A DNA stretch of 64,000 bases, from contig NZ_CP024621.1 of assembly GCF_009846525.1 (NCBI RefSeq), forward strand, positions 1,364,001 to 1,428,000. Reading direction: 5' to 3'. Under the pieces are notes generated by a model. It did no database searches. It was not told the origin of the DNA and saw only the letters and a program-made list of their open reading frames with translations. Each line of letters begins with the position of its first letter. Position 1 is the first letter of the stretch. This DNA comes from Halomonas meridiana (lineage in GTDB: Bacteria > Pseudomonadota > Gammaproteobacteria > Pseudomonadales > Halomonadaceae). Shown here one piece after another: positions 18,903-27,850 of the stretch. The translations under genes and the position numbers were made by a program.

Positions 18903-19310
18903 TTATTGGGGTGGATAGTCAACACGCTCGCCATCCTCTTTCACAAAGTGCGCCACCGGCCGATCCAGCAGCGCTAGCACCTGTTCGGAAGGTCGGCAGA
19001 GTTTTGCCCCTTTGGGGGTGATGACGATTGGGCGATTGATGAGAATAGGGTGGGCCATCATGGCATCGATAAGCTGCTCATCGTCTAGCGTTGGGTCATC
19101 CAAGGACAGTTCATCGTAAGGCGTGCCTTTGCGGCGCAGCAGCGCTCTCGGCGATAGCGTCATCATCGCCAGCAATTCTACCAAGCGCTCTCGGCTTGGC
19201 GGTGTGTCCAGGTAGTGGATCACGTCAGGCGACTCCCCTGACGCCTTGATCATGGCTAACGTATTGCGGGACGTTCCACAGTTAGGGTTGTGGTAAATGG
19301 TTACTGACAT
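18903..19310 (-). CDS. arsC: arsenate reductase, glutaredoxin-coupled type
   Basis: 135-residue ArsC of the E. coli R773 fold. The catalytic Cys11 is in YHNPNCGTSRNTL, and the family segments LLRRKGTPY and LINRPIVITPKG (with its conserved Arg) are present. It reduces arsenate to arsenite with glutathione/glutaredoxin, and the arsenite leaves through Acr3 encoded two genes upstream. Its start overlaps the end of the FMN reductase gene by 10 nt. It is unrelated in fold to the second arsC at 21923. Confidence 0.95.
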   Translation of the reverse strand: MSVTIYHNPNCGTSRNTLAMIKASGESPDVIHYLDTPPSRERLVELLAMMTLSPRALLRRKGTPYDELSLDDPTLDDEQLIDAMMAHPILINRPIVITPKGAKLCRPSEQVLALLDRPVAHFVKEDGERVDYPPQ

Positions 19311-19963
19311 GAGGGGGCGTCACGTTGGCTAGGGGTATGATGAAACGCGGGCGATAGGCGAGTGGGGTCTTGCTCGGCTTTATGTGCGTTGGCGGCGTCG
19401 GCCCACCACATGAGCTGCGCGAGCGTCCGACCAAAATAGCTTTCCCAGCGCTCCTGCTCCGCCTGAAATTGTCCATCGCTATCGATGGCTTCGTGGGCCT
19501 TCGGGATATGTATCATCGCTGAAACGGGCAAGCAGCCCAGCTCGGATAGAAACGAGCGCATATTCACCGCCGCGCGGGAGCCGCCCCACTGGCCCATGGA
19601 GTAGGTCACGATGGCGCTGGGTTTGAACGCAAATAGCGACGCGCCAAAGTGATTCAATAAATGACTCAGCGCCGGGCTCATCGCGTGATTGTACTCTGGG
19701 CTGACCATCACGTAGCCGTCTGCCCGGTCGATTTTCGTTGCCAGGGCATCCAACTCATCCGGTACGGTGGAGGCAGAGTAGGCAAAATGCGGTTTGAACG
19801 GACCGCTCAGATCGAGTGCGAGCGGGTCAATGATCTCCGCCGTCGTATCGCGCTGAGCGCTGAGTAAGCGCAAGCACGCCCTGGCTACCCGCTCGCCCAG
19901 GCGGGCGGGTGCGGGAGGCGTTGACGTTCTGGTCGAGCCGAGAAAAATCAAATAGTGCGCCAT
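19301..19963 (-). CDS. NADPH-dependent FMN reductase in the ars operon
   Basis: 220 residues with a flavodoxin-like fold of the YieF/ChrR class. The FMN-phosphate loop is GSTRTS at about 8-13 and the signature SPEYNHAMSPALSHLLNHFG follows at about 100-120. Such enzymes reduce flavins, quinones, chromate or other electrophiles with NAD(P)H. It is distinct from ArsH, encoded separately in this operon. ATG 19963 has AAGGAG 8 nt upstream (an in-frame TTG at 19966 is rejected). It lies 12 nt from acr3 and overlaps arsC by 10 nt. A role in arsenic chemistry is an inference from this tight packing. Confidence 0.88.
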   Translation of the reverse strand: MAHYLIFLGSTRTSTPPAPARLGERVARACLRLLSAQRDTTAEIIDPLALDLSGPFKPHFAYSASTVPDELDALATKIDRADGYVMVSPEYNHAMSPALSHLLNHFGASLFAFKPSAIVTYSMGQWGGSRAAVNMRSFLSELGCLPVSAMIHIPKAHEAIDSDGQFQAEQERWESYFGRTLAQLMWWADAANAHKAEQDPTRLSPAFHHTPSQRDAPSCQ

Positions 19964-19975
19964 CAAGCAGGCTCC

Positions 19976-21043
19976 TTAAGCATGAGTAGGGAAGTGCTGG
20001 CGCGTGTTATTGGCAATGCGCACCAGGGCCAGCATCAGCGGGACTTCTACCAGTACACCCACCACCGTAGCTAGCGCAGCGCCCGACTGAAGGCCGAACA
20101 GCGCGATGGCGGCAGCCACGGCAAGCTCGAAAAAGTTGCTGGCACCAATCATCGCCCCAGGTGCAGCAATAGGGTGCGGTACGCGCCACGCTTTTGCCCA
20201 GCCATAGGCAACGAAGAAGATCAAAAACGTCTGCAGAATTAGTGGAACGGCGATCAGTACGATATGCAGCGGATTGACGAGAATGACATCGCCCTGAAAC
20301 GCGAACAGCAGGACCAGCGTAATGATCAGACCCATCGGCGTGACTGGGCCAATGCGCTTCATAAAGACGTTGTCGTACCACTGGGCACCGCGCTTAGCGA
20401 TAAGGGTTTTCCGCGTGAGGTAGCCTGCCGCTAGAGGAATGACGATGTAGAGCACTACCGACAGCAGGACCGTATCCCAGGGTACCTGAATATTAGAGAT
20501 GCCCAGCAGCAAGACCACGATCGGCGCAAAGGCAAACAGCATAATCAGGTCATTGAGCGCCACTTGCACTAGCGTGTAGGCTGCGTCGCCACGGGTCAGA
20601 TAGCTCCAGACGAAGACCATCGCGGTGCAGGGCGCCGCACCCAGCAAGATGGCTCCCGCGAGGTATTGGCTGGCTAGGTCATCCGATATCCAAGGTTTAA
20701 ATATCACCATGAAAAACAGCCATGCCAGGGCAAACATGGTGAAGGGTTTGATGAGCCAGTTTACCGTGGTGGTGATGGCCAGCCCCTTCGGCTGACGGCG
20801 AACGCCAGCAATGGCGCTAAAGTCAATTTGCGCCATCATCGGAAAAATCATCGCCCAGATCAGTACCGCAATCGGGATCGATACCTGTGCGTACTCAAAA
20901 CGTGACAATGCCTCGGGAATGGCCGGTGCCCACTGTCCGAGCGCAATCCCCGCCAAAATTGCAGCGGCGACCCAAAGCGACAAGTAGCGCTCGAAAAGCC
21001 CCATATCGGCACTGCTGGGGGCTGCTTGCTCCTGATGTGACAT
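19976..21043 (-). CDS. acr3: arsenite efflux permease, ACR3 family
   Basis: 355 residues with ten predicted helices, of the ACR3 (BASS superfamily) type and not the unrelated ArsB type. The conserved cysteine in [18 protein letters not shown], essential for arsenite transport in studied members, is present, as is the helix-9 segment [17 protein letters not shown]. It exports arsenite by proton-motive force. The start has AAGGAG 5 nt upstream, and it follows arsH by 13 nt. Confidence 0.96.
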   Translation of the reverse strand: MSHQEQAAPSSADMGLFERYLSLWVAAAILAGIALGQWAPAIPEALSRFEYAQVSIPIAVLIWAMIFPMMAQIDFSAIAGVRRQPKGLAITTTVNWLIKPFTMFALAWLFFMVIFKPWISDDLASQYLAGAILLGAAPCTAMVFVWSYLTRGDAAYTLVQVALNDLIMLFAFAPIVVLLLGISNIQVPWDTVLLSVVLYIVIPLAAGYLTRKTLIAKRGAQWYDNVFMKRIGPVTPMGLIITLVLLFAFQGDVILVNPLHIVLIAVPLILQTFLIFFVAYGWAKAWRVPHPIAAPGAMIGASNFFELAVAAAIALFGLQSGAALATVVGVLVEVPLMLALVRIANNTRQHFPTHA

Positions 21044-21056
21044 GCTCGCTCCTTGA

Positions 21057-21776
21057 TTAGATGGCCCGCTGGTTAACGCGCTTGGAGAGTTCTTCGGCGC
21101 TCTCTTTACGCTCTGAGTATCGATCCGTGAGCAGCTCGCTGCGCTCTCGTACTAGTAAGGTGAATTTCACGAGTTCTTCCATGACATCCACGATGCGGTC
21201 GTAAAACGACGACGGCTTCATACGGTCGTTCTCATCGAACTCCATGAAGGCTTTGGGCACGGAGGATTGATTGGGGATCGTCACCATGCGCATCCAGCGG
21301 CCCAAAATGCGCAGCTGGTTCACCGTGTTAAAAGATTGTGAACCACCGCAGACCTGCATCACGGCCAGGGTTTTGCCTTGGGTAGGGCGTACGCCACCAA
21401 GCGCTAGGGGAATCCAGTCGATTTGGGCTTTCATGATGCCCGTCATCGCTCCGTGACGCTCCGGCGAGCACCACACCATCCCGTCTGCCCACTGCGCCAG
21501 TGAGCGTAGCTCTTCCACCTTGGGGTGGCTGGCATCCTCGGCATCTGGGAGAGGCAGGCCGCGCGGATTAAAAATGTGTGTTTCAGCGCCCATGGCATTT
21601 AGCAGGCGGGCGGCTTCTTCGACCGCTAAGCGGCTAAACGAGCGCTCACGAAGAGAGCCGTATAGCAGTAGCACCCTGGGGGCGGGAAGCGAGGAGGGCG
21701 GTAACCCCAATGATTCGAGGCTAGGGGTTTGAAAGCACTCACGGGCGAGATTGGGTAACTCCTCAAACAGGGCCAT
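21057..21776 (-). CDS. arsH: ArsH, NADPH-dependent organoarsenical oxidoreductase
   Basis: 239-residue flavoprotein of the ArsH family. The FMN-binding loop is [19 protein letters not shown] at about 40-58; [20 protein letters not shown] and [17 protein letters not shown] are ArsH hallmarks. Characterised ArsH proteins oxidise trivalent methyl- and aromatic arsenicals to less toxic pentavalent forms. The start used is ATG 21776 with AAGGAG 5 nt upstream; the frame is open to 21875 but that part would run through the promoter and operator. It is first in the five-gene operon arsH-acr3-FMN reductase-arsC-CC protein. Confidence 0.95.
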   Translation of the reverse strand: MALFEELPNLARECFQTPSLESLGLPPSSLPAPRVLLLYGSLRERSFSRLAVEEAARLLNAMGAETHIFNPRGLPLPDAEDASHPKVEELRSLAQWADGMVWCSPERHGAMTGIMKAQIDWIPLALGGVRPTQGKTLAVMQVCGGSQSFNTVNQLRILGRWMRMVTIPNQSSVPKAFMEFDENDRMKPSSFYDRIVDVMEELVKFTLLVRERSELLTDRYSERKESAEELSKRVNQRAI

Positions 21777-21815
21777 GGGGGCTCCTTGGTCGACAATCGA
21801 TAGGTGGCTTTCATG

Positions 21816-21836
21816 ATATATGTTTTTTCGTATATT
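21816..21836. promoter_or_regulatory. ArsR-like operator in the arsH / arsC2 divergent promoter
   Basis: This repeats the 18-bp sequence found at 16240-16257 and extends it to a better palindrome (ATATATG, T6, CGTATAT; one mismatch between arms). On the minus strand it overlaps the -10 (AAATAT, complement of 21832-21837) of a promoter whose -35 is TTGCAA (21855-21860), 17-nt spacing, serving arsH. The same site could also control the divergent gene at 21923. Confidence 0.65.
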
Positions 21837-21922
21837 TCTAGCCGCCTGTCTGGGTTGCAATATCTCCGTCATCATCGGGGCGTATGGTGACGATGTAAAA
21901 TTAAATAAGAGGTTGTTGAATT

Positions 21923-22333
21923 ATGTCGAAGCGTCGCGTGCTCTTTCTCTGCAATGCCAACTCTGCGCGCTCTCTCATGGGGGAGGTGCTACTTCGCCAT
22001 ATGGCCGGTGATCGCTTCGAATCCTTCAGTGCGGGCTCGGAACCTGATGAGCCCCATGCGTTAACCCTTGAAGCCTTGAAAAAACAGGGTCTTTCGACAG
22101 AGGGGCTGCACAGTAAGTCGCTGGATCAATTCGAGAACGACACGTTCGACGTGGTGATCGTACTGTGTGACAAAGCCCAGCAGGCGTGCCGGGAGTGGCA
22201 AGGAAAGGCTGACGAGATTTTATTCTGGGACATCCGTGACCCTCGTCTGATGAGTAAGTTGGATGCTTACGAGCAGGCGCTGTTCGAGATCCGCCACCGT
22301 TTACAGCTGTGGCTACCGCTACAAAAAAGCTGA
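21923..22333 (+). CDS. arsC: arsenate reductase, thioredoxin-coupled (LMW phosphatase fold)
   Basis: 136 residues of the low-molecular-weight tyrosine phosphatase fold. The CX5R loop is Cys10-NANSA-Arg16, and Cys82 and Cys89 are spaced exactly as in the redox triad of Staphylococcus pI258 ArsC; FWDIRDPR supplies the general-acid Asp. It should reduce arsenate with thioredoxin. It is transcribed away from arsH across the shared operator region, with a weak AAGAGG site about 10 nt upstream. The chemoreceptor gene follows by 26 nt, probably in the same transcript. Confidence 0.93.
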   Translation: MSKRRVLFLCNANSARSLMGEVLLRHMAGDRFESFSAGSEPDEPHALTLEALKKQGLSTEGLHSKSLDQFENDTFDVVIVLCDKAQQACREWQGKADEILFWDIRDPRLMSKLDAYEQALFEIRHRLQLWLPLQKS

Positions 22334-22359
22334 TCATTCCTATCTCGACGGAGTGCACC

Positions 22360-24051
22360 ATGAAATTCATCAATAACTTAAGCGTCAAAGCAAGCTGGAC
22401 GCTGGTACTCGTGACCTTTACCTGCTTGGTGCTAGCCATCGGCGGCTTGGGTCTGTTTGCCAACCAATTTGGGCGCGATGCGTTTACATCGATGCAGCAG
22501 CGTGACATGGCCCAGGTGCGTGAGCTGAACAGTGCTTACACGCAGCTACTGCGTGCCCGGGTACAGATGAATCGGGCGGCGGAGTTGATTCGCACGCCGT
22601 CGTTCGATCGTCCCGAGCCGCTGCTGGAAGAAGCGGAACGACTGCTGGCTTCGGCGTCCACGCACTTTGATGCTTTCGAGGCGAGCTTCCCAGAGGGGGA
22701 GTTGCCGGATCTAGTCGGGCAATTGTCTAACGATTTCCAATCCCTGGTGAATAACAACCTCAACCTGCAGATGATGATGCTGGAAGAGCGCGACGTGCGC
22801 GGCTTTTTATCTGGCGAGTCGCGGGTCGATGACAGTAGCCAACAGTTCGTCAATACGGCGGAAGCCTTCTACGGCTACTCGGTAGCGCGCGGTGCTGGTC
22901 TGTCCGAACGCTTCGAAAACGTCTCATCGTTGCTGTTCATGGGTGTGATCGGAGTCGTCGTCCTGGCACTGCTGGTGGTGGGGGTCGTGGTATGGGGCGT
23001 GCGTCGTAACGTACTGCGTCCACTGCGCGTCATCACTCAGCACTTCAAACGTATTGCTAAAGGTGATTTATCCTCTCCGGTGGAAGCGCACGCCAATAAT
23101 GAAATTGGCCTGCTCTTTACCGAGCTGGCGAATATGCAGCGCTCGCTGACCACGACTGTGAATCAGCTCAATAACAGTAGCCAGCAGGTCTATACCGATA
23201 GCCAAGCCATGGCGACACAAAGCCAGCAGCTGGCTGGCCAAACCGACTCTCAGGTGTCGGCACTGCAACAAATGGCCGCCAGCCTCGAACAGCTCACCGC
23301 CACGGTCAATCAGAATGCGGAAAGTGCTGCCCACGTCAATCGCTCGACCACTGACGTGTCTCACAAGGCGCAGCAGGGAGATGAGGTCATTTCCCAGTTC
23401 ATCGCCACCATGCGGTCGATCAACCAGCACTCCGAAGAAATCCAAACCATCATTACCGTGATCGAAAGCATTGCTTTCCAAACCAATATTTTGGCATTGA
23501 ACGCGTCGGTCGAGGCCGCTCGCGCCGGTGAGCATGGTCGCGGCTTTGCGGTCGTCGCCAGCGAAGTGCGAGCGCTCGCCACGCGCAGTGCCGATGCCGC
23601 CCACGATATTCGTGCGCGCATCGAGGCATCCCGCAAGAGCGTCGAAGAGGGGAGTGAACTGTCTCAGCAGGCGGGTGAGCACACGCGGGCCATCATGCAG
23701 GCGGCGACCGAAGTCGAGCACTTGATGGCACAAATGGCCAAAGCGTCCGAGGAGCAGCGGCGCGGTATCGAAGAGGTCAACGTGGCGGTCACGCAGATCG
23801 ATGCGACGACGCAAGACACGATGCGGTTGGTGAATCAAACGGCGCAGAGTGCCGAAGGGCTGACACAGGAAGCGCTGCAGATGCGTGAATATGCAGGGCA
23901 GTTCCAAATAGCCGAAGGTATTGACAGTGCTGAGGCCGGCGAGGAGTCGGTGGAAGAGTCGCAGCCTCTAGAGCAGTTGGATTGGCAGGCCATGGCTAGC
24001 GCTGAATCGGAGGATCGTGACTATAAGGACGATATGCGCGCCCTGGCATAA
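22360..24051 (+). CDS. methyl-accepting chemotaxis protein
   Basis: 563 residues: TM1 at about 12-34, a periplasmic four-helix-bundle-like sensor at 35-190, TM2 at 191-213, HAMP at about 214-266 and a cytoplasmic signalling coiled coil. The hairpin tip [21 protein letters not shown] and the following [15 protein letters not shown] are the CheW/CheA-contact region. No C-terminal CheR-docking pentapeptide is seen. ATG 22360 has GGAG 6 nt upstream. Position after the thioredoxin-type arsC suggests, but does not prove, a ligand linked to arsenate, arsenite or phosphate. Confidence 0.93.
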   Translation: MKFINNLSVKASWTLVLVTFTCLVLAIGGLGLFANQFGRDAFTSMQQRDMAQVRELNSAYTQLLRARVQMNRAAELIRTPSFDRPEPLLEEAERLLASASTHFDAFEASFPEGELPDLVGQLSNDFQSLVNNNLNLQMMMLEERDVRGFLSGESRVDDSSQQFVNTAEAFYGYSVARGAGLSERFENVSSLLFMGVIGVVVLALLVVGVVVWGVRRNVLRPLRVITQHFKRIAKGDLSSPVEAHANNEIGLLFTELANMQRSLTTTVNQLNNSSQQVYTDSQAMATQSQQLAGQTDSQVSALQQMAASLEQLTATVNQNAESAAHVNRSTTDVSHKAQQGDEVISQFIATMRSINQHSEEIQTIITVIESIAFQTNILALNASVEAARAGEHGRGFAVVASEVRALATRSADAAHDIRARIEASRKSVEEGSELSQQAGEHTRAIMQAATEVEHLMAQMAKASEEQRRGIEEVNVAVTQIDATTQDTMRLVNQTAQSAEGLTQEALQMREYAGQFQIAEGIDSAEAGEESVEESQPLEQLDWQAMASAESEDRDYKDDMRALA

Positions 24052-24090
24052 AGCAAAGCCAAGGCACGCGATGGGCGAGCTGTTGGGCGT

Positions 24091-25278
24091 TTAATCCATC
24101 AGCTCAACGGCAACGGCGGTGGCTTCTCCACCGCCAATGCAGAGGCTGGCAATACCGCGTTTTCCTCCCTTGGCGCGTAGAGCATGGATCAGCGTAGCGA
24201 TGATCCGCGATCCCGTGGAGCCCACCGGGTGGCCTTGAGCGCAAGCACCGCCAAAGACGTTCACTTTGTCATGGGGCAAGCCTAGGTCGTCCATGGCCAT
24301 GAGCGTCACGACGGCAAAGGCTTCATTGATTTCGAACAAGTCGACATCGTTGACGCCCCAGCCCAGCTTTTTCATCAGTTTATCGATGGCACCCACCGGC
24401 GCAATGGTGAATTCGCTTGGGTGGCGCGAGTGTGTCGCATGCCCCAGCATTTTTGCCAATGGTTTAACGCCATGGCGCTGCGCGGCTGCATGGCTTGCCA
24501 AAATGAGTGCCGACGCGCCATCGGAGATGGAGCTAGCGTTGGCTGCGGTGATGGTGCCATCTTTGGCAAACGCAGGGCGCAGCTGCCGTATCTTGTCTAG
24601 CTTGGCTTGAAAGGGTTGCTCATCGTGGGAAACGATCGTCTCACCCTGGCGCGTCGTCACCGTGACTGGCGCCATTTCGGCGTCCAAGTCGCCGTTGTTG
24701 GTGGCGGCCATCGCCCGCTCTAAGGACGCAATGGCGAAATCATCCAGCCGCTCGCGCGTATAGCCCCTTTCTGTGGCTACTTCTTGGGCAAAAACGCCCA
24801 TTAGCTTGCCCGTTTCGGCGTCTTCCAAACCGTCCAAGAACATGTGGTCTTTCAGCTCGCCGTGGCCCAGGCGGTAGCCGCTGCGCGCTTTGGTCAGCAC
24901 GTGGGGAGCGTTCGACATCGACTCCATGCCGCCTGCCAGCAGAATGTCGCCGGTGCCTGCTTTGATCAAATCATGCGCAAGCATGGCTGCTTTCATCCCC
25001 GAGCCACAGAGCTTATTGATGGTCGTGGCACCGTTGGCATCTGGAATGCCTGCCTGGCGCATCGCCTGGCGGGCAGGGCCTTGTTTGACACCAGCAGGCA
25101 GCACGCAGCCCATGATGCCCTCTTCGATGGAGGCGGCATCGATACCTGCGCGCTCGATGGCAGCGCGGATCGCCACGGCGGCAAGTTCAGGGGCGCTCAT
25201 ACTGGAAAGGCTGCCCATCATGCCGCCCATCGGGGTGCGAGCGGCGGATAAAAAGACGACGTCGGTAGCGCTACTCAT
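24091..25278 (-). CDS. acetyl-CoA C-acetyltransferase (thiolase)
   Basis: 395-residue degradative/biosynthetic thiolase. Active-site Cys91 is in NKLCGSGMKA; the second His/Cys pair is in GGACAQGHPVGSTGSR and CIGGGEATA. It condenses two acetyl-CoA or cleaves acetoacetyl-CoA or longer 3-ketoacyl-CoA. It is divergent from a TetR regulator and beside an acyl-CoA synthetase, dehydrogenase and SDR, pointing to an acyl-CoA degradation pathway. Similar enzymes also start polyhydroxybutyrate synthesis; no phaB or phaC is adjacent. Confidence 0.94.
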   Translation of the reverse strand: MSSATDVVFLSAARTPMGGMMGSLSSMSAPELAAVAIRAAIERAGIDAASIEEGIMGCVLPAGVKQGPARQAMRQAGIPDANGATTINKLCGSGMKAAMLAHDLIKAGTGDILLAGGMESMSNAPHVLTKARSGYRLGHGELKDHMFLDGLEDAETGKLMGVFAQEVATERGYTRERLDDFAIASLERAMAATNNGDLDAEMAPVTVTTRQGETIVSHDEQPFQAKLDKIRQLRPAFAKDGTITAANASSISDGASALILASHAAAQRHGVKPLAKMLGHATHSRHPSEFTIAPVGAIDKLMKKLGWGVNDVDLFEINEAFAVVTLMAMDDLGLPHDKVNVFGGACAQGHPVGSTGSRIIATLIHALRAKGGKRGIASLCIGGGEATAVAVELMD

Positions 25279-25396
25279 TGTCTATCTCCTGATAGATTTT
25301 TTGTGATTATCGGGCTGAGTGTTTAGCGATGCGTTGACCCGTTCGCGGGGCTGTGGTCTTCTCCTACGTAACCAAGCAAGCGCTAGTGTAAATGAC

Positions 25397-25969
25397 ATGA
25401 ATGTAATGAATGCATCTCCTCGCCGCAAGGAATTGACGCGCTTAGCAGCTCAGCTATTCGTCCAAGAGGGCTTTGATCGCACCACGGTGCGCATGCTGGC
25501 CCAGGAAATGGGCATCAAATCCGGCAGCCTGTTTCATCACTTCAAAGACAAGCAGGAAATTTTGGCGGCCGTGATCGAGGAGGGCACCCAAAATGCGCTT
25601 GGCATTGCAAAAGCCGCGCTGCAGTCTTGCCCTAACAATGCGGAGGCACGGCTTCATGCCATGGCAAGAGCCCACCTGGAAACGCTCTTTACCGATCGCA
25701 ACGCCCACGTGGTGGCGCTGTTCGAGTGGCGACGGTTAGACCCCGCTGCCAGCGCGCATCTGAGCCATCTGCGTGATGCATACGAGGGGCTATGGGTCGA
25801 AGTGATCGATGATGCCCTAGCGGCAGGGCTAATTCATGGTGACCGCTTTCTCGTCTCTCGCTTCATTCTGGGCGCGTTGAACTGGACCGTCCGCTGGTAT
25901 GACCCTAACGGCCCGCGTACGCCCGATGAACTTGCCGATGAGTTAGTGGCCATGATCCTCTCCCGCTAA
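25397..25969 (+). CDS. TetR-family transcriptional regulator
   Basis: 190 residues with an N-terminal TetR helix-turn-helix at about 10-55 (RKELTRLAAQLFVQEGFDRT, then MGIKSGSLFHHFKDK) and a ligand-binding all-helical C-terminal domain. The ATG at 25397 is chosen because it starts just before the domain; 25406 is an alternative and 25319 is too long. It probably controls the surrounding acyl-CoA genes in response to an acyl-CoA; candidate operators are described at 26072 and 28740-28794. Confidence 0.9.
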   Translation: MNVMNASPRRKELTRLAAQLFVQEGFDRTTVRMLAQEMGIKSGSLFHHFKDKQEILAAVIEEGTQNALGIAKAALQSCPNNAEARLHAMARAHLETLFTDRNAHVVALFEWRRLDPAASAHLSHLRDAYEGLWVEVIDDALAAGLIHGDRFLVSRFILGALNWTVRWYDPNGPRTPDELADELVAMILSR

Positions 25970-26071
25970 GGCGTGATGGCTCCTCTTCTCAATCGACCAA
26001 CGTCTAACCTTATTGCATCGCTTGTGGCTTGCGCTCTTGAGTAAATGCTTTTAGCGTTGGTCTATCGGCAG

Positions 26072-26089
26072 GTTTCCGTTAACGTAAAC
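26072..26089. promoter_or_regulatory. palindromic operator-like site before the acyl-CoA synthetase
   Basis: An 18-bp palindrome (GTTTCCGTTAACGTAAAC) is perfect except for one mismatched pair. It lies 73 bp before the synthetase start and 102 bp after the TetR gene stop. A TetR- or LiuR-type repressor is the likely reader; this is inferred from symmetry and context only. Confidence 0.5.
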
Positions 26090-26162
26090 GCACAATAACA
26101 GCAATGCGATGAAGAAGCCTGCCTGTCCGAGTGCTCACGACCAACAACACAAGAGAGCCGTC

Positions 26163-27833
26163 ATGACAGCCACCCCCACGTCACTCCCCCCGTATTCGAC
26201 TTTTCTAGAGAGCTTTTCGGTGGATAGCGTCGTCGCCAAGCTAGACGATCATCAAGATGGGTATTTGAATGCCTTTGAGGCCTGCTGTGGCCGACATGTC
26301 CGCCAAGGGCGGGGCGATGTCATCGCACTGGTACATGAAGATACCCAGGGCGTCATCCATTCGCTGACCTACGCCGAGCTGGATCAGCAGAGCGGTCAAT
26401 TAGCTGGCTGGTTCCAACACCAAGGGCTGGGTGAGGGCGATCGAATTGCCTGCATGTTGCCCCGTTCGGTCAATTTGCTGATTACCGTGCTGGCAACCTG
26501 GCGCATTGGGGCCGTCTACCAGCCGCTGTTCACTGCGTTTGGGCCGGACGCCGTGGATTATCGGCTTAGCCGAGCAGACACCAAGCTGGTGATTACCGAT
26601 CGCGTAAATCGCTATAAATTCGATGGTTTGAGCCAGTGCCCACCAGTATTGGCGGTGGGCGGCGCAACCCGAGAGCACCCCAATGACCACGACTGGCAGG
26701 CTGCGTTGACGTATACGTCAATGAGCGACAGGCCGCCTAGATTGTCGCCGGATAAACCGTTTCTACAGATGTTTACTTCGGGCACGGTGGGAAAGCCCAA
26801 AGGTGTCGCCGTGCCGCTGTCGGGTATGACCGCATTTGCGCTCTATATGGAGTTGGCGGTCGATCTGCGTGAGGATGACCGGTTCTGGAACATGGCAGAT
26901 CCAGGCTGGGCCTACGGTCTCTATTACGCTATTGCAGGGCCAATGCTCTTGGGCGTTACCACGCACTTTTGCGAGGCTGGTTTTAGTGCTGAGGGCGCGT
27001 TGGCCTTTATGACACGTCATCGCATTACCAACTTCGCGGCGGCACCTACGGCTTACCGATTGATGAAAGCGTCAGGCCTGTTTGACGACGCTCATCAAAC
27101 GTTGACGCTGCGAGCAGCCAGCTCTGCAGGGGAGCCGCTCAACACCGAGGTCGTCACCTGGGTCGAAAAATCCTTGGGTTGCCCGGTCATGGATCATTAT
27201 GGCCAAACGGAAACCGGAATGACCTGTAATAACCACCACTCTCTCGAGCACCCTAAGCATGTGGGGGCCATGGGCGTTCCTATGCCGGGCTACCGTCTGG
27301 CCATTCTCGATGCGGAATACAATGAGCTGCCACCCGGTGAGCCCGGTGTGCTGGCGGTGGATATCAAGAACTCACCCGCTCACTTTTTCCAAGGCTATAC
27401 CTGGCAGGAGAAAGACCCCTTCGTTAATGGCTACTACCTGACCGGCGATGTGGTGATTCGTAATGAGGATGGTTCGTTCCAGTTTGCAGGCCGTGACGAT
27501 GACATCATCACGACTGCAGGGTATCGGGTAGGCCCGACAGACGTTGAAAATAGCGTGATGACACATCCAGCGGTGGCGGAATCTGCGGCGGTGGGGCAGC
27601 CAGACGAGATTCGTGGCGAAGTGATCAAATCCTATATCGTACTGCGCGATGGTTACGAGCCGAGTGATGCCCTGGCCGAAGAAATTCGCCAGCAGGTGCG
27701 CGAACGGCTCTCTACTCACGCTTTCCCTAGGGTGATTGAGTTTGTCGATGAGCTACCTAAAACACCCAGCGGCAAGATTCAGCGCTTTAAGTTACGTGCT
27801 CAAGCGGCAGAGCAAGTACGTCATCACTCATAA
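26163..27833 (+). CDS. AMP-binding acyl-CoA synthetase (short/medium chain type)
   Basis: 556-residue ANL-superfamily ligase. The ATP loop is MFTSGTVGKPKGVAVP, the adenine motif DHYGQTETGM, the hinge/aspartate motif YYLTGDV, then GRDDDIITTAGYRVGP and the lid lysine in TPSGKIQRF. The N-terminal half resembles acetyl-CoA-synthetase-like enzymes more than FadD, favouring a short- or medium-chain acid. The ATG at 26163 is preferred over 26109 because of the AGAG site upstream and the family N-terminus. It heads a co-directional run with the SDR gene 17 nt downstream. Confidence 0.9.
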   Translation: MTATPTSLPPYSTFLESFSVDSVVAKLDDHQDGYLNAFEACCGRHVRQGRGDVIALVHEDTQGVIHSLTYAELDQQSGQLAGWFQHQGLGEGDRIACMLPRSVNLLITVLATWRIGAVYQPLFTAFGPDAVDYRLSRADTKLVITDRVNRYKFDGLSQCPPVLAVGGATREHPNDHDWQAALTYTSMSDRPPRLSPDKPFLQMFTSGTVGKPKGVAVPLSGMTAFALYMELAVDLREDDRFWNMADPGWAYGLYYAIAGPMLLGVTTHFCEAGFSAEGALAFMTRHRITNFAAAPTAYRLMKASGLFDDAHQTLTLRAASSAGEPLNTEVVTWVEKSLGCPVMDHYGQTETGMTCNNHHSLEHPKHVGAMGVPMPGYRLAILDAEYNELPPGEPGVLAVDIKNSPAHFFQGYTWQEKDPFVNGYYLTGDVVIRNEDGSFQFAGRDDDIITTAGYRVGPTDVENSVMTHPAVAESAAVGQPDEIRGEVIKSYIVLRDGYEPSDALAEEIRQQVRERLSTHAFPRVIEFVDELPKTPSGKIQRFKLRAQAAEQVRHHS

Positions 27834-27850
27834 TTCATAGGACATGTGCC

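Noticed and set aside
21777..21875. 33-residue N-terminal extension of arsH
   Set aside because: It would translate through the promoter and shared operator; ATG 21776 has AAGGAG at 5 nt and matches ArsH proteins.
22360..24051. C-terminal NWETF-type CheR-docking pentapeptide in the chemoreceptor
   Set aside because: The C-terminus ends in an acidic tail without the motif, so the receptor is probably adapted with help from others or by a different route.
25993..26062. 8-bp inverted repeat (GACCAACG and CGTTGGTC) about 50 bp apart between the TetR and synthetase genes
   Set aside because: Arms this short at this distance are expected by chance in G+C-rich DNA, and no symmetric promoter context was seen.
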